A stretch of 64,000 nt of DNA from CAVQBP01 sp963740945 (GCA_963740945.1 CAVUGE010000046.1:1-64000); one strand, 5' to 3'. Positions 52,035 to 62,130 are shown, counted from the stretch's first letter. A program made the numbers and translations. Notes: generated by a model not told the origin, from the sequence alone.

Positions 52035-52550
52035 ATGAAGTTCTCTTTTTTATTCCTTGTTTTATTATTTTTTCAAGTTACTGTAATGCCGCAAGAAAAT
52101 ACTGACTTAAAGGTTGGGGATAAAGCCCCCGATTTCACACTTCATGATGCTTTCGGTAAATCTTATACACTTTCAGATTATCAGGGTAAATCACCGGTTG
52201 TTGTTTATTTTTATCCTAAAGCAGGAACTTCAGGATGCACGAAGGAAGCTTGTGGAATAAGGGATGATAAAAATAAGTTCAAGGAAAATAATATTGAAGT
52301 TTTCGGATTAAGTGTTGATTCACCAAAGGAAATAAAAAAATTCATTGATGATTATGAATTAAATTTCCCTCTTTTATCAGACAGTTCTAAATCGGTCTCA
52401 AAGGAATATGGTGTTCTAAAGGATAATGGTGTGGACAAACGTGTAACTTTTATAGTGGATAAAAAAGGAAATATAGCGAATATTATAAATGTAACAGATA
52501 TAGCATCACATGCTCAACAGGTCTTTGATGATGCGAAGGAATTAGAATAA
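52035..52550 (+). CDS. bcp: Exported BCP-type peroxiredoxin (thioredoxin-dependent peroxidase)
   Basis: Reduces peroxides. ATG 52035 is chosen because GGAGG lies 5-10 bases upstream; a longer frame from TTG 52023 would swallow it. A signal peptide (MKFSFLFLVLLFFQVTVMPQ) implies periplasmic location, unusual but known for this family. The AhpC/TSA core has LKVGDKAPDFTLHDAFG, FYPKAGTSGCTKEACGIRD (peroxidatic Cys, resolving Cys five residues on) and GVDKRVTFIVDKKG. About 171 residues. 15 bases after purB, so likely the same transcript. Confidence 0.93.
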   Translation: MKFSFLFLVLLFFQVTVMPQENTDLKVGDKAPDFTLHDAFGKSYTLSDYQGKSPVVVYFYPKAGTSGCTKEACGIRDDKNKFKENNIEVFGLSVDSPKEIKKFIDDYELNFPLLSDSSKSVSKEYGVLKDNGVDKRVTFIVDKKGNIANIINVTDIASHAQQVFDDAKELE

Positions 52551-52680
52551 GCTTTTAATTTTGTATTCGCTTGATATCGGGAAAAGAAAATTACAAAATT
52601 ACAATCCCGCAAGCGGGACAGGAATTAAAAGACAATCATGCAATTTAGCATCTTGTAAGATAAAAACGGTTGAATTTGAA

Positions 52681-52763
52681 GGGGCAGTCCAAAAAGTAAA
52701 TCTGTTAAAATCTGCGTCATCAGTGTTCTATTTTTAAGAAAATAATTACTTTTTGGACACCCC
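52681..52763. repeat. Inverted-repeat element (MITE-like), type GGGG..AAAAAGT
   Basis: ggggcagtccaaaaagtaa pairs with ttactttttggacacccc (about 16 of 18). 83 bases, no coding content. Ends resemble those of 41954-42090. Located after bcp and before the 3' end of the minus-strand hypothetical gene. Confidence 0.7.
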
Positions 52764-52790
52764 CTGAATGAGATTTTAGGACCAGGATCA

Positions 52791-53288
52791 CTATTCCTTT
52801 TTCAATAGCTTATATATTTTATAACCAGCATAAGATAGACCGATTAATCCTCCCGTTGCTTTCAGAACTTTTGAATTGGCAATTTTTTCAAGATTTACTC
52901 CGGAACCAGTCTGTTTCATTTCATTATCGCTATATATTGAATTCATGAATTCGATACGATCCTTTAGGGATTTAAATGCAATAGTAAAATTTGATGCATC
53001 TTTTACCGGAACAAATTTTACTGCACACTTTTCAATATCAGTTTCGTCAATATTATCTAGATTTTCAAATTCCCATTTTCCCTTAAACATTGCATAGTTG
53101 ACAATACTGCGTTTTTCACGCGAATAAAGAGGATCACTGAATATCAAGACTTTTTTTCCGTTCTCGTCTACAACAGTTTTGGGATGCAACTCTTCTCTGG
53201 GTATATCGTTTTTATCTTCTTCAATCCCTGACTTTAACGATTTAACTTCTTTAGCTTTCTGAACCAAAATATCTTTGCTTTTCAACAT
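52791..53288 (-). CDS. Hypothetical protein, 165 residues, C-terminal hydrophobic patch
   Basis: A charged protein (MLKSKDILVQKAKEVKSLKS; FSDPLYSREKRSIVNYAMF; CAVKFVPVKDASNFTIAF) ending in a Gly-rich semi-hydrophobic segment (ATGGLIGLSYAGYKIYKLLK). A ribosome site (tAGGAGtat) precedes the ATG. No family recognised. Single gene; function unknown. Confidence 0.6.
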   Translation of the reverse strand: MLKSKDILVQKAKEVKSLKSGIEEDKNDIPREELHPKTVVDENGKKVLIFSDPLYSREKRSIVNYAMFKGKWEFENLDNIDETDIEKCAVKFVPVKDASNFTIAFKSLKDRIEFMNSIYSDNEMKQTGSGVNLEKIANSKVLKATGGLIGLSYAGYKIYKLLKKE

Positions 53289-53593
53289 TCATATACTCCT
53301 AAAAATAAGGTGTTAATATATATAATCTTTTATTTCTTTGATATGCTTTAATTCCTGTAAATTGCATTTCTAAGGATTTTAATATCTTTATAATTCAATA
53401 ATATTAAAATTTCTACATAAATAGTGTGTGATGTTGGAATTTTTAAGTATTTTAATTTAATTTTTTTATAATTATATATTCAGTTTCAATATACAATTTC
53501 ATTTCCTTTACAATTCTTTAGGAACTTTATAGCTTTGAATTTTGTATTAAATATTTATTTCAACAAATATATTACTTATACTCAGGAATTTAC
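53289..53593. other. 305-base AT-rich divergent promoter region
   Basis: Between the hypothetical gene (minus) and the Prc protease (plus). Strongly AT-rich with no repeat or coding frame; promoters of both genes must be here. Confidence 0.45.
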
Positions 53594-55669
53594 ATGAAAA
53601 AAAGCCTGCTATGGATATTTCCTATTTTGATTGCCACCTTACTAATTGCTAATTCTCTAAGTATTAGTATACCGGATAATAAATTCTCCGTATCTAATGA
53701 TTCGCTGGATGTTGTTCCACAAAACTATATGTCCCAAGAGGACCAATTGATAAATACAATCCTATCTAGGTATCACTATAGAAAATTCAATCTGAATGAT
53801 TCATTATCATCGGTAATTTTTAACAGATATGTAAAATCATTGGATAACAGTAAAAGTTATTTTTTCGTCTCCGATATAAAAGATTTGGATAGTTACCGTC
53901 TTCAAATGGATAATGATATTCAGGACGGCAATTTGAATCAGCCTTACAATATATTTAATACATTTAAAAAGAGAGTAATCGAAAGAACCGATTATGTAGA
54001 TACTCTCCTTAATAAAGGTTTTGATTTTACTAAAAATGAAAAACTATTATTGGATCGAGATAGTGTCGGCTGGCCCGAATCACAGCAGGAGATGGATGAA
54101 TTATGGAGAAAAAAGATAAAAAATGATGCGCTAAATCTAATACTTGCCGGGAAAAAATGGGAAGCTGCAAAAGAAACACTAAAGAAAAGATATGAAAATT
54201 TTAAAAGGGCAATTTCGCAGTATAACAGTGAAGATGTATTTCAATTATTTATGAATTCTTATACTGAAGCGATTGACCCGCATACAAATTATTTATCACC
54301 TAGTACTTCAGAAAATTTTAAAATCGATATGAGCCGTTCTCTTGAGGGAATTGGAGCTCAGCTTCAACAGGAAGATGATTATACAAAAGTTAATGAAATA
54401 ATTCCCGGCGGACCTGCATATAAGAGCGGCTTGCTAAAACAAAATGATAAAATAATCGGTGTAGCTCAGGGTGCTGAAGGCGAAATGGTTGATGTAATAG
54501 GCTGGAGAATTTCAGATGTAGTTCAGCTTATTAGGGGACCAAAAGGAACTACTGTCCGTCTTGAAATAATACCGGCTGATAAAGGACCGAATGACATCCC
54601 CCATGAAATCAGAATAGTTAGGGATAAAGTAACCCTCGAACAATCGGCAAAGAAAGATATTTTAAATATTAATGAAAACGATACTCCTTATAAAATTGGA
54701 ATAATTACTATACCTGCCTTTTATATAGATTTTGAAGCCAGGGCGAAGGGAGATCCGGATTACAAAAGTACAACAAGGGATGTGAGAAAATTAATTAAAG
54801 AATTGAAAGATGAAAATATCGATGGGATAATAATTGATTTAAGAAATAATGGGGGCGGAGCTTTGGATGAGGCAGTCCAGCTAACCGGTTTATTTATTAA
54901 GGATGGCCCTGTAGTACAGGTCAAAAATTCTGACGGAAAAATTGATGTAGATTCTGATCCCGATCCTAATATTGTTTATAGCGGCCCTTTAGCTGTTTTA
55001 GTAAATAGATTTAGTGCTTCTGCTTCAGAAATTTTTACCGGAGCTATTCAAGACTATGAACGCGGTGTAATTGTTGGTGAACAAACATATGGTAAAGGCA
55101 GTGTACAGAATTTAATTGATCTTAATAGATTAGTTGGAAGTTCCGGAGATAAATATGGTCAGGTTAAATTGACCATAGCCAAATATTATAGGATTGATGG
55201 AGGAAGCACTCAAAATAAAGGCGTTGTCCCCGATGTTAAACTTCCTTCGGCAATTGATCCTAATGAATTTGGAGAGAGTTCCGAACCGAGTGCATTACCA
55301 TGGGATCAGATCCATTCAACAAAGTATCAAATCTTTACTGACCTTGATAAGTTTATTCCTGAATTGGAAAAAATGCATGAGGAAAGAATGGATAGCAGCG
55401 CAGAATTTGATAATATTCTTGAAGATATCGGGGAATATAAAGAAGCAAAAGCTGAAAAGTATATTTCATTAAATGAATCGATAAGGAAAAAAGAGAAGGA
55501 AGATGACGATAATAAAAGATTTGAGAGAGAAAACGAAAGAAGAAAAAATAAAGGATTAAAGCTGCTCGAAAAAGGAGAAACTAATCTCAATAAAGATAAA
55601 AATAATGACCCTTATTTGAATGAAACCGGGCGTATACTTGCTGATTTAATTAAACTTTCTGCCGGATAG
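53594..55669 (+). CDS. prc: Tail-specific carboxy-terminal processing protease
   Basis: A 691-residue periplasmic protease of the S41A Prc/Tsp type with a signal or anchor helix (LLWIFPILIATLLIANSLSI). N-terminal helical domain, PDZ domain about residues 250-330 (LEGIGAQLQQEDDYTKVNEI; GGPAYKSGLLKQNDKIIG), then the S41 core IIDLRNNGGGALDEAVQLTG, with nucleophile Ser in NRFSASASEIF and general-base Lys in TYGKGSVQNL. The C-terminal basic helical DUF3340-like region (KEKEDDDNKRFERENERRKN) completes the Prc layout. It degrades or trims envelope proteins from their C-termini. Single gene. Confidence 0.95.
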   Translation: MKKSLLWIFPILIATLLIANSLSISIPDNKFSVSNDSLDVVPQNYMSQEDQLINTILSRYHYRKFNLNDSLSSVIFNRYVKSLDNSKSYFFVSDIKDLDSYRLQMDNDIQDGNLNQPYNIFNTFKKRVIERTDYVDTLLNKGFDFTKNEKLLLDRDSVGWPESQQEMDELWRKKIKNDALNLILAGKKWEAAKETLKKRYENFKRAISQYNSEDVFQLFMNSYTEAIDPHTNYLSPSTSENFKIDMSRSLEGIGAQLQQEDDYTKVNEIIPGGPAYKSGLLKQNDKIIGVAQGAEGEMVDVIGWRISDVVQLIRGPKGTTVRLEIIPADKGPNDIPHEIRIVRDKVTLEQSAKKDILNINENDTPYKIGIITIPAFYIDFEARAKGDPDYKSTTRDVRKLIKELKDENIDGIIIDLRNNGGGALDEAVQLTGLFIKDGPVVQVKNSDGKIDVDSDPDPNIVYSGPLAVLVNRFSASASEIFTGAIQDYERGVIVGEQTYGKGSVQNLIDLNRLVGSSGDKYGQVKLTIAKYYRIDGGSTQNKGVVPDVKLPSAIDPNEFGESSEPSALPWDQIHSTKYQIFTDLDKFIPELEKMHEERMDSSAEFDNILEDIGEYKEAKAEKYISLNESIRKKEKEDDDNKRFERENERRKNKGLKLLEKGETNLNKDKNNDPYLNETGRILADLIKLSAG

Positions 55670-55743
55670 TAAAAACGGATTAATTTTCAAAAGATAGTAG
55701 TCAGGATTTTAAAATTTCGAATAAAACAATCATAGTACCGATT

Positions 55744-58700
55744 TTAGTTAAAATCAGCCAATTCAGAATCTATTTCTTTACCCTTTGACATTTCCATGGG
55801 ATGGAAATAGGTATGACTTTCAATTAAAGCCCGGACTAATTCCTCGATCTTAAATGGTTTTACGATATAATCATCCATACCTGCTGCAATATATCTGCTG
55901 CGATCCGATTCCATAGCATTTGCGGTCATAGCAATTATTCTAGGCTGTTGATGAAGCGGGAAATTTCTCCTTATTTCAACGGTAGCCTGTTCCCCGTCCA
56001 TATCGGGCATTTGAATATCCATTAAAATAACATCATAAGTCCTGCTAATTAATGCATCTAAAACTTCAATACCGTTAAATGCAATGTCCGCCCTGTATCC
56101 AAGTTTTTCCAGGAACCTTAGTGCTACCTTTTGGTTTACTTTATTATCTTCAGCTAACAGAATTTTTAAAGGATATTGTTTACCTATAGATGAATCAAAC
56201 TGCATTGATGAAATATCACGGTGTTTTTTAAAGGCTACTTTATTCTTAGTTAAAACCGTTATAAGTGCGTTGTGCAATTGTGAAAATTTAATCGGTTTTG
56301 TAAGAGTTGCGGCAAACAGCGAAATATTCATGCCCTTTTCGCGGAAACCATATGAGGATAAAAGGAAACAAGGAAGATTCATTCTTTCCGGGATTTTTCT
56401 AATTTCTTGAGCCAACATCACACCATCCATACCAGGCATCTGATAATCTAATATTGCAAGATCGAATCTGTCGTCGGTCTTAAGGATCTGAAGAGCTTCT
56501 TCTGCAGATTGTACAGAGGTGGGAAGCATCTGTAAGGATGCTGTCTGCTGGGTTAAAATATTTCTATTGGTCTTATTGTCATCAACAATTAATACTTTTC
56601 TTCCTGAAAGATTAGACATATCTATCCATGTTTCATTTTCAACAGATAATTCTGTAAGAATTGTAAAATGAAAAGTTGAACCTTCACCAGATATTCCTTT
56701 ACTTTCAATCCACATGGTTCCTCCCATTAATTCACTTAGCTGCTTGCTAATGGCTAAACCGAGACCAGTTCCCCCAAATCTCCTGGTAGTTGAAGAATCT
56801 ACCTGTGTAAATGATTTAAATAATCGGTCCTGAAGGTCATGTGGTATACCAATACCTGTATCTTTAACTGAAAAATGGAGCATATAAGAGTAATTATCCT
56901 GCAGCTGCCCTTCAATCCCTACAACGACCTCACCTTTTTCAGTAAATTTAATTGAATTACTTAGTAAATTGACTATTATCTGGCGCAAACGTGTAACATC
57001 CCCTGTAACACTCATGGGTAACCCTGCATCGATTGAATAAGCAAGCTCAAGTTTTTTATCGGCAGCTTTGGATGCTACTAAATCGAGAGCATCTTCAAGG
57101 CAATCTCTAACATTAAAGGGCTGATTTTCTAATTCAATTTTCTGTGCTTCTATTTTGGAAAAGTCTAAGATATCATTAATCAAAGTTAGAAGAATATCGC
57201 TGCTGTTAAGTATAGTTTCAACAAAATCACGTTGTTTCTCATTTAAAGAAGTATCCAGCAATAATCCGGTCATACCAATAACAGCATTAAGGGGAGTACG
57301 AATTTCGTGACTCATATTTGCGAGGAACTGACCTTTTATTTTATTTGCATTTTTAAGATCCTTATTTGTCTGCTCTAATTCTTCAAAAGTATGTTTTAAT
57401 GTTTCTTCAGCAAGTTTTCGATTGGTTATATCATGGCTTACACCTAATATAGCTTTTACATCACCATTTTTATCTTTAACCGGAATTATATTTGTTAGGT
57501 ACCAGTGGTTTTCGTCCAGGTCTTTATTAAAATTAGTTTCTTCTTTTTCAAGAACAGGTTCTCCTGAAACCACTATTTGTTTTTCTTCTCTAAATGCTCT
57601 CTCGGCAATTTCTTTTGGATAAAAATCAAACGCTGTTTTGCCGATGGCATCTTCCTGTTTTGCAGCACCAATAGAATTTAAATGTGCTATATTATTAAGT
57701 ATATAACTACCGCTAGTATCCTGGAAGAAGATTAATTCGGGAAGGCTGTCAATTAAAATTCTTAGCTGATTTCTTTCATTCTGTATTACCTCATCGGCAT
57801 GTTTCTTTTCAGTAACATCACGATCAATACCTATTGTTAATGTCTTTCCGTTCATACGAATTGGAACAGCGGTATATTCTATAATATTATCTTTCTTATC
57901 AGGACGTTTCCAAGTATATGAACCTTTAAATGCAGCCCCTTCGTTGATAGATGTTTTATTATTTTCACTCAAGTTTTCCGATAAACCAGCTTCATCGAGG
58001 TCTCCAATCTCAAGCAGTTCCTGGCGGCTTCTTCCTGCCATCTCAGCATATCTTTGATTGCATTCTATAAGCCTTCTTTTACCGGGCAAATAATTTTCTT
58101 CAAATACACACATACCATCGAAAGCATTTTCAAAAATCAGCCTTAATTTTTCATTCTGTTCTAAAAAGGCTTGCTGCGCAATCTTCTGATTAGTTATGTT
58201 CCTGCTGACACAAACTATTCCATTAACTTTTCCATCTTTCCATAATGGTATTTTACTCGTTAAATGCCAGCTTTTTTTATTATTGTTTTTAGGTATTACA
58301 ATTTCTTCCTTATCAATTAAAGGCTCTCCTGTCTGTATAACTTTCATCTCATCGCTGTAATAATTTTCAGCTAAATCTTTTGGATGAAAATCGAATGTAG
58401 TTTTTCCAATTACATCTTGCTGCTTTTCTACTCCCATAGAATGAAGATGTGCTTTATTATTAAGCAGATATCTGCCAGAGTTATCTTTAAAATAAATTAA
58501 GTCAGGTATATTATCTATTAAAGTTCTTAGTAATGTCCTCTCTTTTTGAACCTCCTGTTCCATATGCTTTTGTTCTGTTACATCACGTCCTATACCAATA
58601 AGTCCAACAATATTACCTTTATCATCCTTTAACGGTAACTTAGATGTAAGCAGCCAGCGTTTCTTGCCATTTTTATCAATAAAAAATTCCTCTCGTTTGA

Positions 58701-59055
58701 GTATCGAATTGCCTGTTTTAATAACTGAAAAATCATTGGCAAAAAATCCTTCGGCAACTTCTTTGGGGAAAAAGTCAAAGTCGGTCTTTCCTATTGCATC
58801 AAATTCCGAATCACACCCCATATTGCTTAAATCGGCAAGGTTTGCTACTATTTTGTGCCCTTCACCATCTTTTGCAAAAATTGCATCCGGTATATTATTT
58901 ATAATAGTTTTGAGGAGGATCTTCTCACGCTTTAAACTTTCTTCAATTTCTTTTTGTTTACCATTGGAATTAGAAGATTCTAATGTTTTAACCTGTTCGC
59001 GCAGTTCGGCGATTTCGATAAGAAGCTGAGATTTGGTTTTTTCATTATCTTCCAT
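55744..59055 (-). CDS. Hybrid sensor kinase: four PAS, HisKA, HATPase, two receivers
   Basis: A 1103-residue cytoplasmic hybrid kinase. It begins with a short coiled coil (SQLLIEIAELREQVKTLE). PAS1, PAS2 and PAS4 are near repeats of one another (LIDNIPDLIYFKDNSGRY; GKTTFDFHPKDLAENYYSDE; GKTAFDFYPKEIAERAFREE), suggesting internal duplication; PAS3 differs. HisKA: ANMSHEIRTPLNAVIGMTGL; HATPase: NLLSNSIKFTEKGEV, DTGIGI, GTGLGLAISKQLSELM. REC1: VLIVDDNKTNRN, LAILDYQMPGMDG; REC2: ILLAEDNKVNQKVA, DVILMDIQMPDMDGEQA, with KPF. No Hpt domain is present, so a separate phosphotransfer protein would be needed. BarA-like order; signal unknown. Confidence 0.93.
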   Translation of the reverse strand: MEDNEKTKSQLLIEIAELREQVKTLESSNSNGKQKEIEESLKREKILLKTIINNIPDAIFAKDGEGHKIVANLADLSNMGCDSEFDAIGKTDFDFFPKEVAEGFFANDFSVIKTGNSILKREEFFIDKNGKKRWLLTSKLPLKDDKGNIVGLIGIGRDVTEQKHMEQEVQKERTLLRTLIDNIPDLIYFKDNSGRYLLNNKAHLHSMGVEKQQDVIGKTTFDFHPKDLAENYYSDEMKVIQTGEPLIDKEEIVIPKNNNKKSWHLTSKIPLWKDGKVNGIVCVSRNITNQKIAQQAFLEQNEKLRLIFENAFDGMCVFEENYLPGKRRLIECNQRYAEMAGRSRQELLEIGDLDEAGLSENLSENNKTSINEGAAFKGSYTWKRPDKKDNIIEYTAVPIRMNGKTLTIGIDRDVTEKKHADEVIQNERNQLRILIDSLPELIFFQDTSGSYILNNIAHLNSIGAAKQEDAIGKTAFDFYPKEIAERAFREEKQIVVSGEPVLEKEETNFNKDLDENHWYLTNIIPVKDKNGDVKAILGVSHDITNRKLAEETLKHTFEELEQTNKDLKNANKIKGQFLANMSHEIRTPLNAVIGMTGLLLDTSLNEKQRDFVETILNSSDILLTLINDILDFSKIEAQKIELENQPFNVRDCLEDALDLVASKAADKKLELAYSIDAGLPMSVTGDVTRLRQIIVNLLSNSIKFTEKGEVVVGIEGQLQDNYSYMLHFSVKDTGIGIPHDLQDRLFKSFTQVDSSTTRRFGGTGLGLAISKQLSELMGGTMWIESKGISGEGSTFHFTILTELSVENETWIDMSNLSGRKVLIVDDNKTNRNILTQQTASLQMLPTSVQSAEEALQILKTDDRFDLAILDYQMPGMDGVMLAQEIRKIPERMNLPCFLLSSYGFREKGMNISLFAATLTKPIKFSQLHNALITVLTKNKVAFKKHRDISSMQFDSSIGKQYPLKILLAEDNKVNQKVALRFLEKLGYRADIAFNGIEVLDALISRTYDVILMDIQMPDMDGEQATVEIRRNFPLHQQPRIIAMTANAMESDRSRYIAAGMDDYIVKPFKIEELVRALIESHTYFHPMEMSKGKEIDSELADFN

Positions 59056-59440
59056 AAGGCTTAAATTATCCCATTATAATTATTTCCATTTAAGTAATTT
59101 TCACCCTTATAAATGAAAATATACCCGCCAGGAGGCAAACCATATATTTTGAACAATTATGATGCCATCACATCCATTTATTTTAATTTATATTGATTCT
59201 TTTTCATGAGTATACGAAACTCAATATTTAAGATAAAATAAGGAGGTTGAATTTTATAAAATCCTTTAGGGTAAGGATGAAAGTTTAAACTTAATAGATG
59301 AGAAAAAAAGATTTTCTCGACAAACTGTAAAAATTGCTATATTTACTACTGCATTAAATATAGGTTTAGATTTAGGGTGGTATATGTAGATTTTATTACT
59401 AAAATTTAACTTATATTTTCAAACATTTTTATAAAAGCAG
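59056..59440. other. 385-base gene-free stretch upstream of fur
   Basis: Divergent promoter region. An orphan strong ribosome-site-like taaggaggttg occurs at 59240-59250, but no start codon with a long frame follows it. No Fur-box-like palindrome was found by eye. Confidence 0.45.
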
Positions 59441-59896
59441 TTGAAAAACCTAAAAGCTTCTGAAATATTTAGAGAATATTTAAAAAACGGTAAAAATAGA
59501 ATTACACCGGAAAGATTTGAAGTATTGGACGCTGCCCTGGCACAGGAAGGGCATTTTGGCGCTGATGACCTTTTTATCCAGATGAAGAATCGAAATTCGA
59601 GAGTTTCTAGAGCTACTGTATACAATACTCTTGAACTTCTTGTTCAATGTGATTTAATAAGTAAAAGAAATTTTGGGGATAATATTTCCAGGTATGAAAG
59701 CAGTTATAAAAAACAAAGTCATGATCATTTAATCTGTATGGATTGCGGTAGAATAGTCGAATTTACCAACCCGAGACTTAATAAATTGCCTGAAGAAATA
59801 AGTGAAGAATTAGGATTTGAGGTGGAAAGTTATTCGTTTAATATCTTTGCGAGATGCAAGAATATTAAAAATTGTAAATATTACGGTAAGAAATGA
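59441..59896 (+). CDS. fur: Fur-family metal-dependent repressor
   Basis: A 151-residue regulator starting at TTG 59441 (no nearby ATG in frame). Winged helix: RITPERFEVLDAALAQEGHF, GADDLFIQMKNRNSRVSRAT, VYNTLELLVQCDLI. Metal sites: KKQSHDHLICMDCGRIVEF (H-x-H-LICxxCG) and the second Cys pair CKNIKNCKYYGKK at the end. It cannot be assigned with certainty to Fur, Zur or PerR; the HDHLICMDCG and second CxxxxC favour a classical Fur/PerR zinc site. The MBL hydrolase gene starts 9 bases after its stop. Confidence 0.9.
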   Translation: MKNLKASEIFREYLKNGKNRITPERFEVLDAALAQEGHFGADDLFIQMKNRNSRVSRATVYNTLELLVQCDLISKRNFGDNISRYESSYKKQSHDHLICMDCGRIVEFTNPRLNKLPEEISEELGFEVESYSFNIFARCKNIKNCKYYGKK

Positions 59897-59905
59897 AATA
59901 ATTAT

Positions 59906-60619
59906 ATGCATGAACAGAAGTACCCTTTAACCTGGAAGAAAAAAGACTTTTCAATAAAAATATTTTGTTCCATACCAAATATTGCAACCGGTATTTTAAT
60001 TAGAACAGATAAAAATTTCTTTGTTGTTGATCCGGGTGACGGGATATTAAGAGATTTAAATAATGAAATAGGGATGAAAGGTATTTTAAAAGTTTCAAAT
60101 CTTTTTATTACCCATGGTCATCATGATCATGTTGGAGGAGTCTGGTCACTATTGACTTACTTAAGAGTCATGCATAAAGTTACTCCCCTTTCGATATATT
60201 TCCCTAAAGGTTGTATCGAAATCGAAAGTATATATAATGCTTTCAAAAAAGTTTATTCTAAAACTCTTCCTTATAAAGTCGTATTAAAAGAAATAAAAGA
60301 TTCAAAAAGTTTTAATAGTAACAGTGTATCGGTTAAACCCTTCCCTGTAATTCATAAAGAATATTTACACGATGGAATTAATACGAGGCAGGTTCCCGCT
60401 CTAGGGTATAAGTTTTCGTTTAATGATTTGAAAATTTGTTATGGTGGTGATACTGCTTACTGCGAAGACCTGGTGAAGAATGCAAAGAATTCTGATCTAG
60501 CTATAATCGAAGCAGGGCGTGATGAAGATACCCCCGATGAAATGCATATGACAAAAAAAGAAGCACGTACTATCGGGAAAACTGCAAAAGCATATTTCCT
60601 GGTTCATGTACCGGAATAA
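59906..60619 (+). CDS. Metallo-beta-lactamase-fold hydrolase
   Basis: A 237-residue protein with the MBL signature THGHHDHVGGVWSLL (HxHxDH), earlier VVDPGDG, later PVIHKEYLHDG (His), CYGGDTAYCEDLV (Asp) and a terminal FLVHVPE. This resembles RNase Z/arylsulfatase-like MBL proteins, and a two-metal hydrolase acting on a phosphodiester or ester is expected. Probably co-transcribed with fur (9-base gap) and followed 28 bases later by the YjbQ gene. Confidence 0.85.
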   Translation: MHEQKYPLTWKKKDFSIKIFCSIPNIATGILIRTDKNFFVVDPGDGILRDLNNEIGMKGILKVSNLFITHGHHDHVGGVWSLLTYLRVMHKVTPLSIYFPKGCIEIESIYNAFKKVYSKTLPYKVVLKEIKDSKSFNSNSVSVKPFPVIHKEYLHDGINTRQVPALGYKFSFNDLKICYGGDTAYCEDLVKNAKNSDLAIIEAGRDEDTPDEMHMTKKEARTIGKTAKAYFLVHVPE

Positions 60620-60647
60620 CTTTTCATTCAACTTATCCTATTAATAA

Positions 60648-61070
60648 ATGAAGGTATATCAAAAAGAAATTACTCTTTCAGCTAAAAGAAGAGGATTTCA
60701 TCTCATAACAAGAGAAATCTTAGAAAACGTCCCTGAAATAAAAAATATTTCAAATGGAATAATGCATGTTTTTATTCAACACACTTCTGCCTCATTAACT
60801 ATTAATGAAAATGCTGATCCTGATGTCAGGAAGGATATGGAAACACATTTTAATAAGTCGGCCCCGGAAAATGCACCCTATTACGAACACAATGCGGAAG
60901 GACCGGACGATATGCCGGCACATATTAAATCATCTATACTCGGCAGCAGTATAACCGCACCTGTAACCAACGGAAACTTAAATCTTGGAACCTGGCAGGG
61001 CATTTATTTGTGTGAACATAGAAATAACGGTGGAAGAAGAAAATTGGTTGTTACAATCTGGGGAGATTAA
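60648..61070 (+). CDS. YjbQ/UPF0047 family protein
   Basis: A 140-residue protein with the family signature IQHTSASLTINENADPDVRK, then AHIKSSILGSSITAPV and LGTWQGIYLCEHRNNGGRRK, containing the conserved His and Glu residues. UPF0047 proteins can replace thiamine-phosphate synthase weakly in E. coli tests; the true role is unknown. Third gene of the fur-MBL-yjbQ run. Confidence 0.93.
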   Translation: MKVYQKEITLSAKRRGFHLITREILENVPEIKNISNGIMHVFIQHTSASLTINENADPDVRKDMETHFNKSAPENAPYYEHNAEGPDDMPAHIKSSILGSSITAPVTNGNLNLGTWQGIYLCEHRNNGGRRKLVVTIWGD

Positions 61071-61195
61071 AATTCCAAAACACAAATACAAATCACAAAT
61101 AAATCCAATTTCGAAATTCAAAATTTCAAACATTCTAATTTAAAGGGTACCGGGCAGGTACGTTTTTTGGCTACAATTATTAATGTTAATATTAA

Positions 61196-61250
61196 AGTGA
61201 TGACATCTTTAATAAGAATAAAGCATAAAAAAAATAAAGATGTCATCTCT
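61196..61250. repeat. Short palindromic element related to the 98-base family, copy E
   Basis: aagtgatgacatcttt-like left end and aaagatgtcatctct right end in inverted orientation, but only 55 bases overall, so the interior is deleted. It lies between convergent yjbQ and barrel-protein genes, like copies A and C. A single related arm (ttgatgtcatcttt) also occurs alone at 47491-47504. Confidence 0.7.
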
Positions 61251-61269
61251 CAAAAATCTATTCTGAAAC

Positions 61270-61911
61270 TCAATAATAGAATCTCACACCAATTCTAAAT
61301 AGCATTCCGCTCATATCAAAGGAACGTTCAAATATTCTATTTCTATTTATCAGAGGATCATATACTTCATATTGCCAGCCAGGTTGAGCGGAATGGTATG
61401 ATATTTCTCCAAAAAGATCGGAGCGCCTTCCTATCATGTAAGATAATCCTGCACCAAGGCTCCAGTTAAAATCAAAAGCACTTTGAAATTCATTTTTATC
61501 CGGATTTTGAAAATTACTATAACTAATAAGTAATATTTCCGCACCTAAACCTCCGGTAGCAAAAAAATTAACAAATGGCCCAAAGGGAAAATTCGCCGTT
61601 AAATTAAACATTAACGGCAGATCATGGAGGTTAGTTTGTGCTCTTAATTCATTTATTGAGCCTCCGCCTATACCGTATATGTTATCTAAATTTTGAACAA
61701 GCTTTTTATCCATGAAATCTTTGTGAAACCAGTCTAAACTTATACCCATACTAAGATTTCTATCAATTGCTCTTCCCCCTTCAAATCCAATTATAAATCC
61801 GCCTTCTGTTGCAGACGGACTATAATGCCCGATTTTAATTGCGCCCATTCCCCACTGCCCGAATATATTTGCAGAAATAGACATAAATAAAAGAAATAAA
61901 GCAGCTTTCAT
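61270..61911 (-). CDS. Outer-membrane beta-barrel protein (porin-like, OMP_b-brl)
   Basis: A 213-residue protein with a signal peptide (MKAALFLLFMSISANIFGQ). Alternating hydrophobic strands with aromatic ends follow: IKIGHYSPSATEGGFIIGF, LSMGISLDWFHKDFM, DLPLMFNLTANFPFGPFVNF, WSLGAGLSYMIGRRSDLFGE, terminating MSGMLFRIGVRFYY. The C-terminal Tyr and the strand pattern fit eight-stranded barrels of the OmpW/OMP_b-brl group. Ligand unknown. Confidence 0.8.
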   Translation of the reverse strand: MKAALFLLFMSISANIFGQWGMGAIKIGHYSPSATEGGFIIGFEGGRAIDRNLSMGISLDWFHKDFMDKKLVQNLDNIYGIGGGSINELRAQTNLHDLPLMFNLTANFPFGPFVNFFATGGLGAEILLISYSNFQNPDKNEFQSAFDFNWSLGAGLSYMIGRRSDLFGEISYHSAQPGWQYEVYDPLINRNRIFERSFDMSGMLFRIGVRFYY

Positions 61912-62130
61912 TTTTTTTCTTCCTTAGAATTTGAATCCAGATGAATAAGCCAAAACTGGTGCCAAATGATAACTATCCATAAAAGGAATTTTCCGGCTTG
62001 TTTATATTTCGAGTGTAGTTTAGGCTGTACAGTTTTGAAGAAATGAATATACACAAGATACATAAAGCTAATTTGTAAGCAATATAAGGATCTGCTTGTC
62101 GCCGTAAGTAGAAATGTTTAGATTTAAAAA

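Noticed and set aside
59240..59250. taaggaggttg as the ribosome site of an unlisted small gene
   Set aside because: No start codon with a frame longer than a few residues follows within a reasonable distance.
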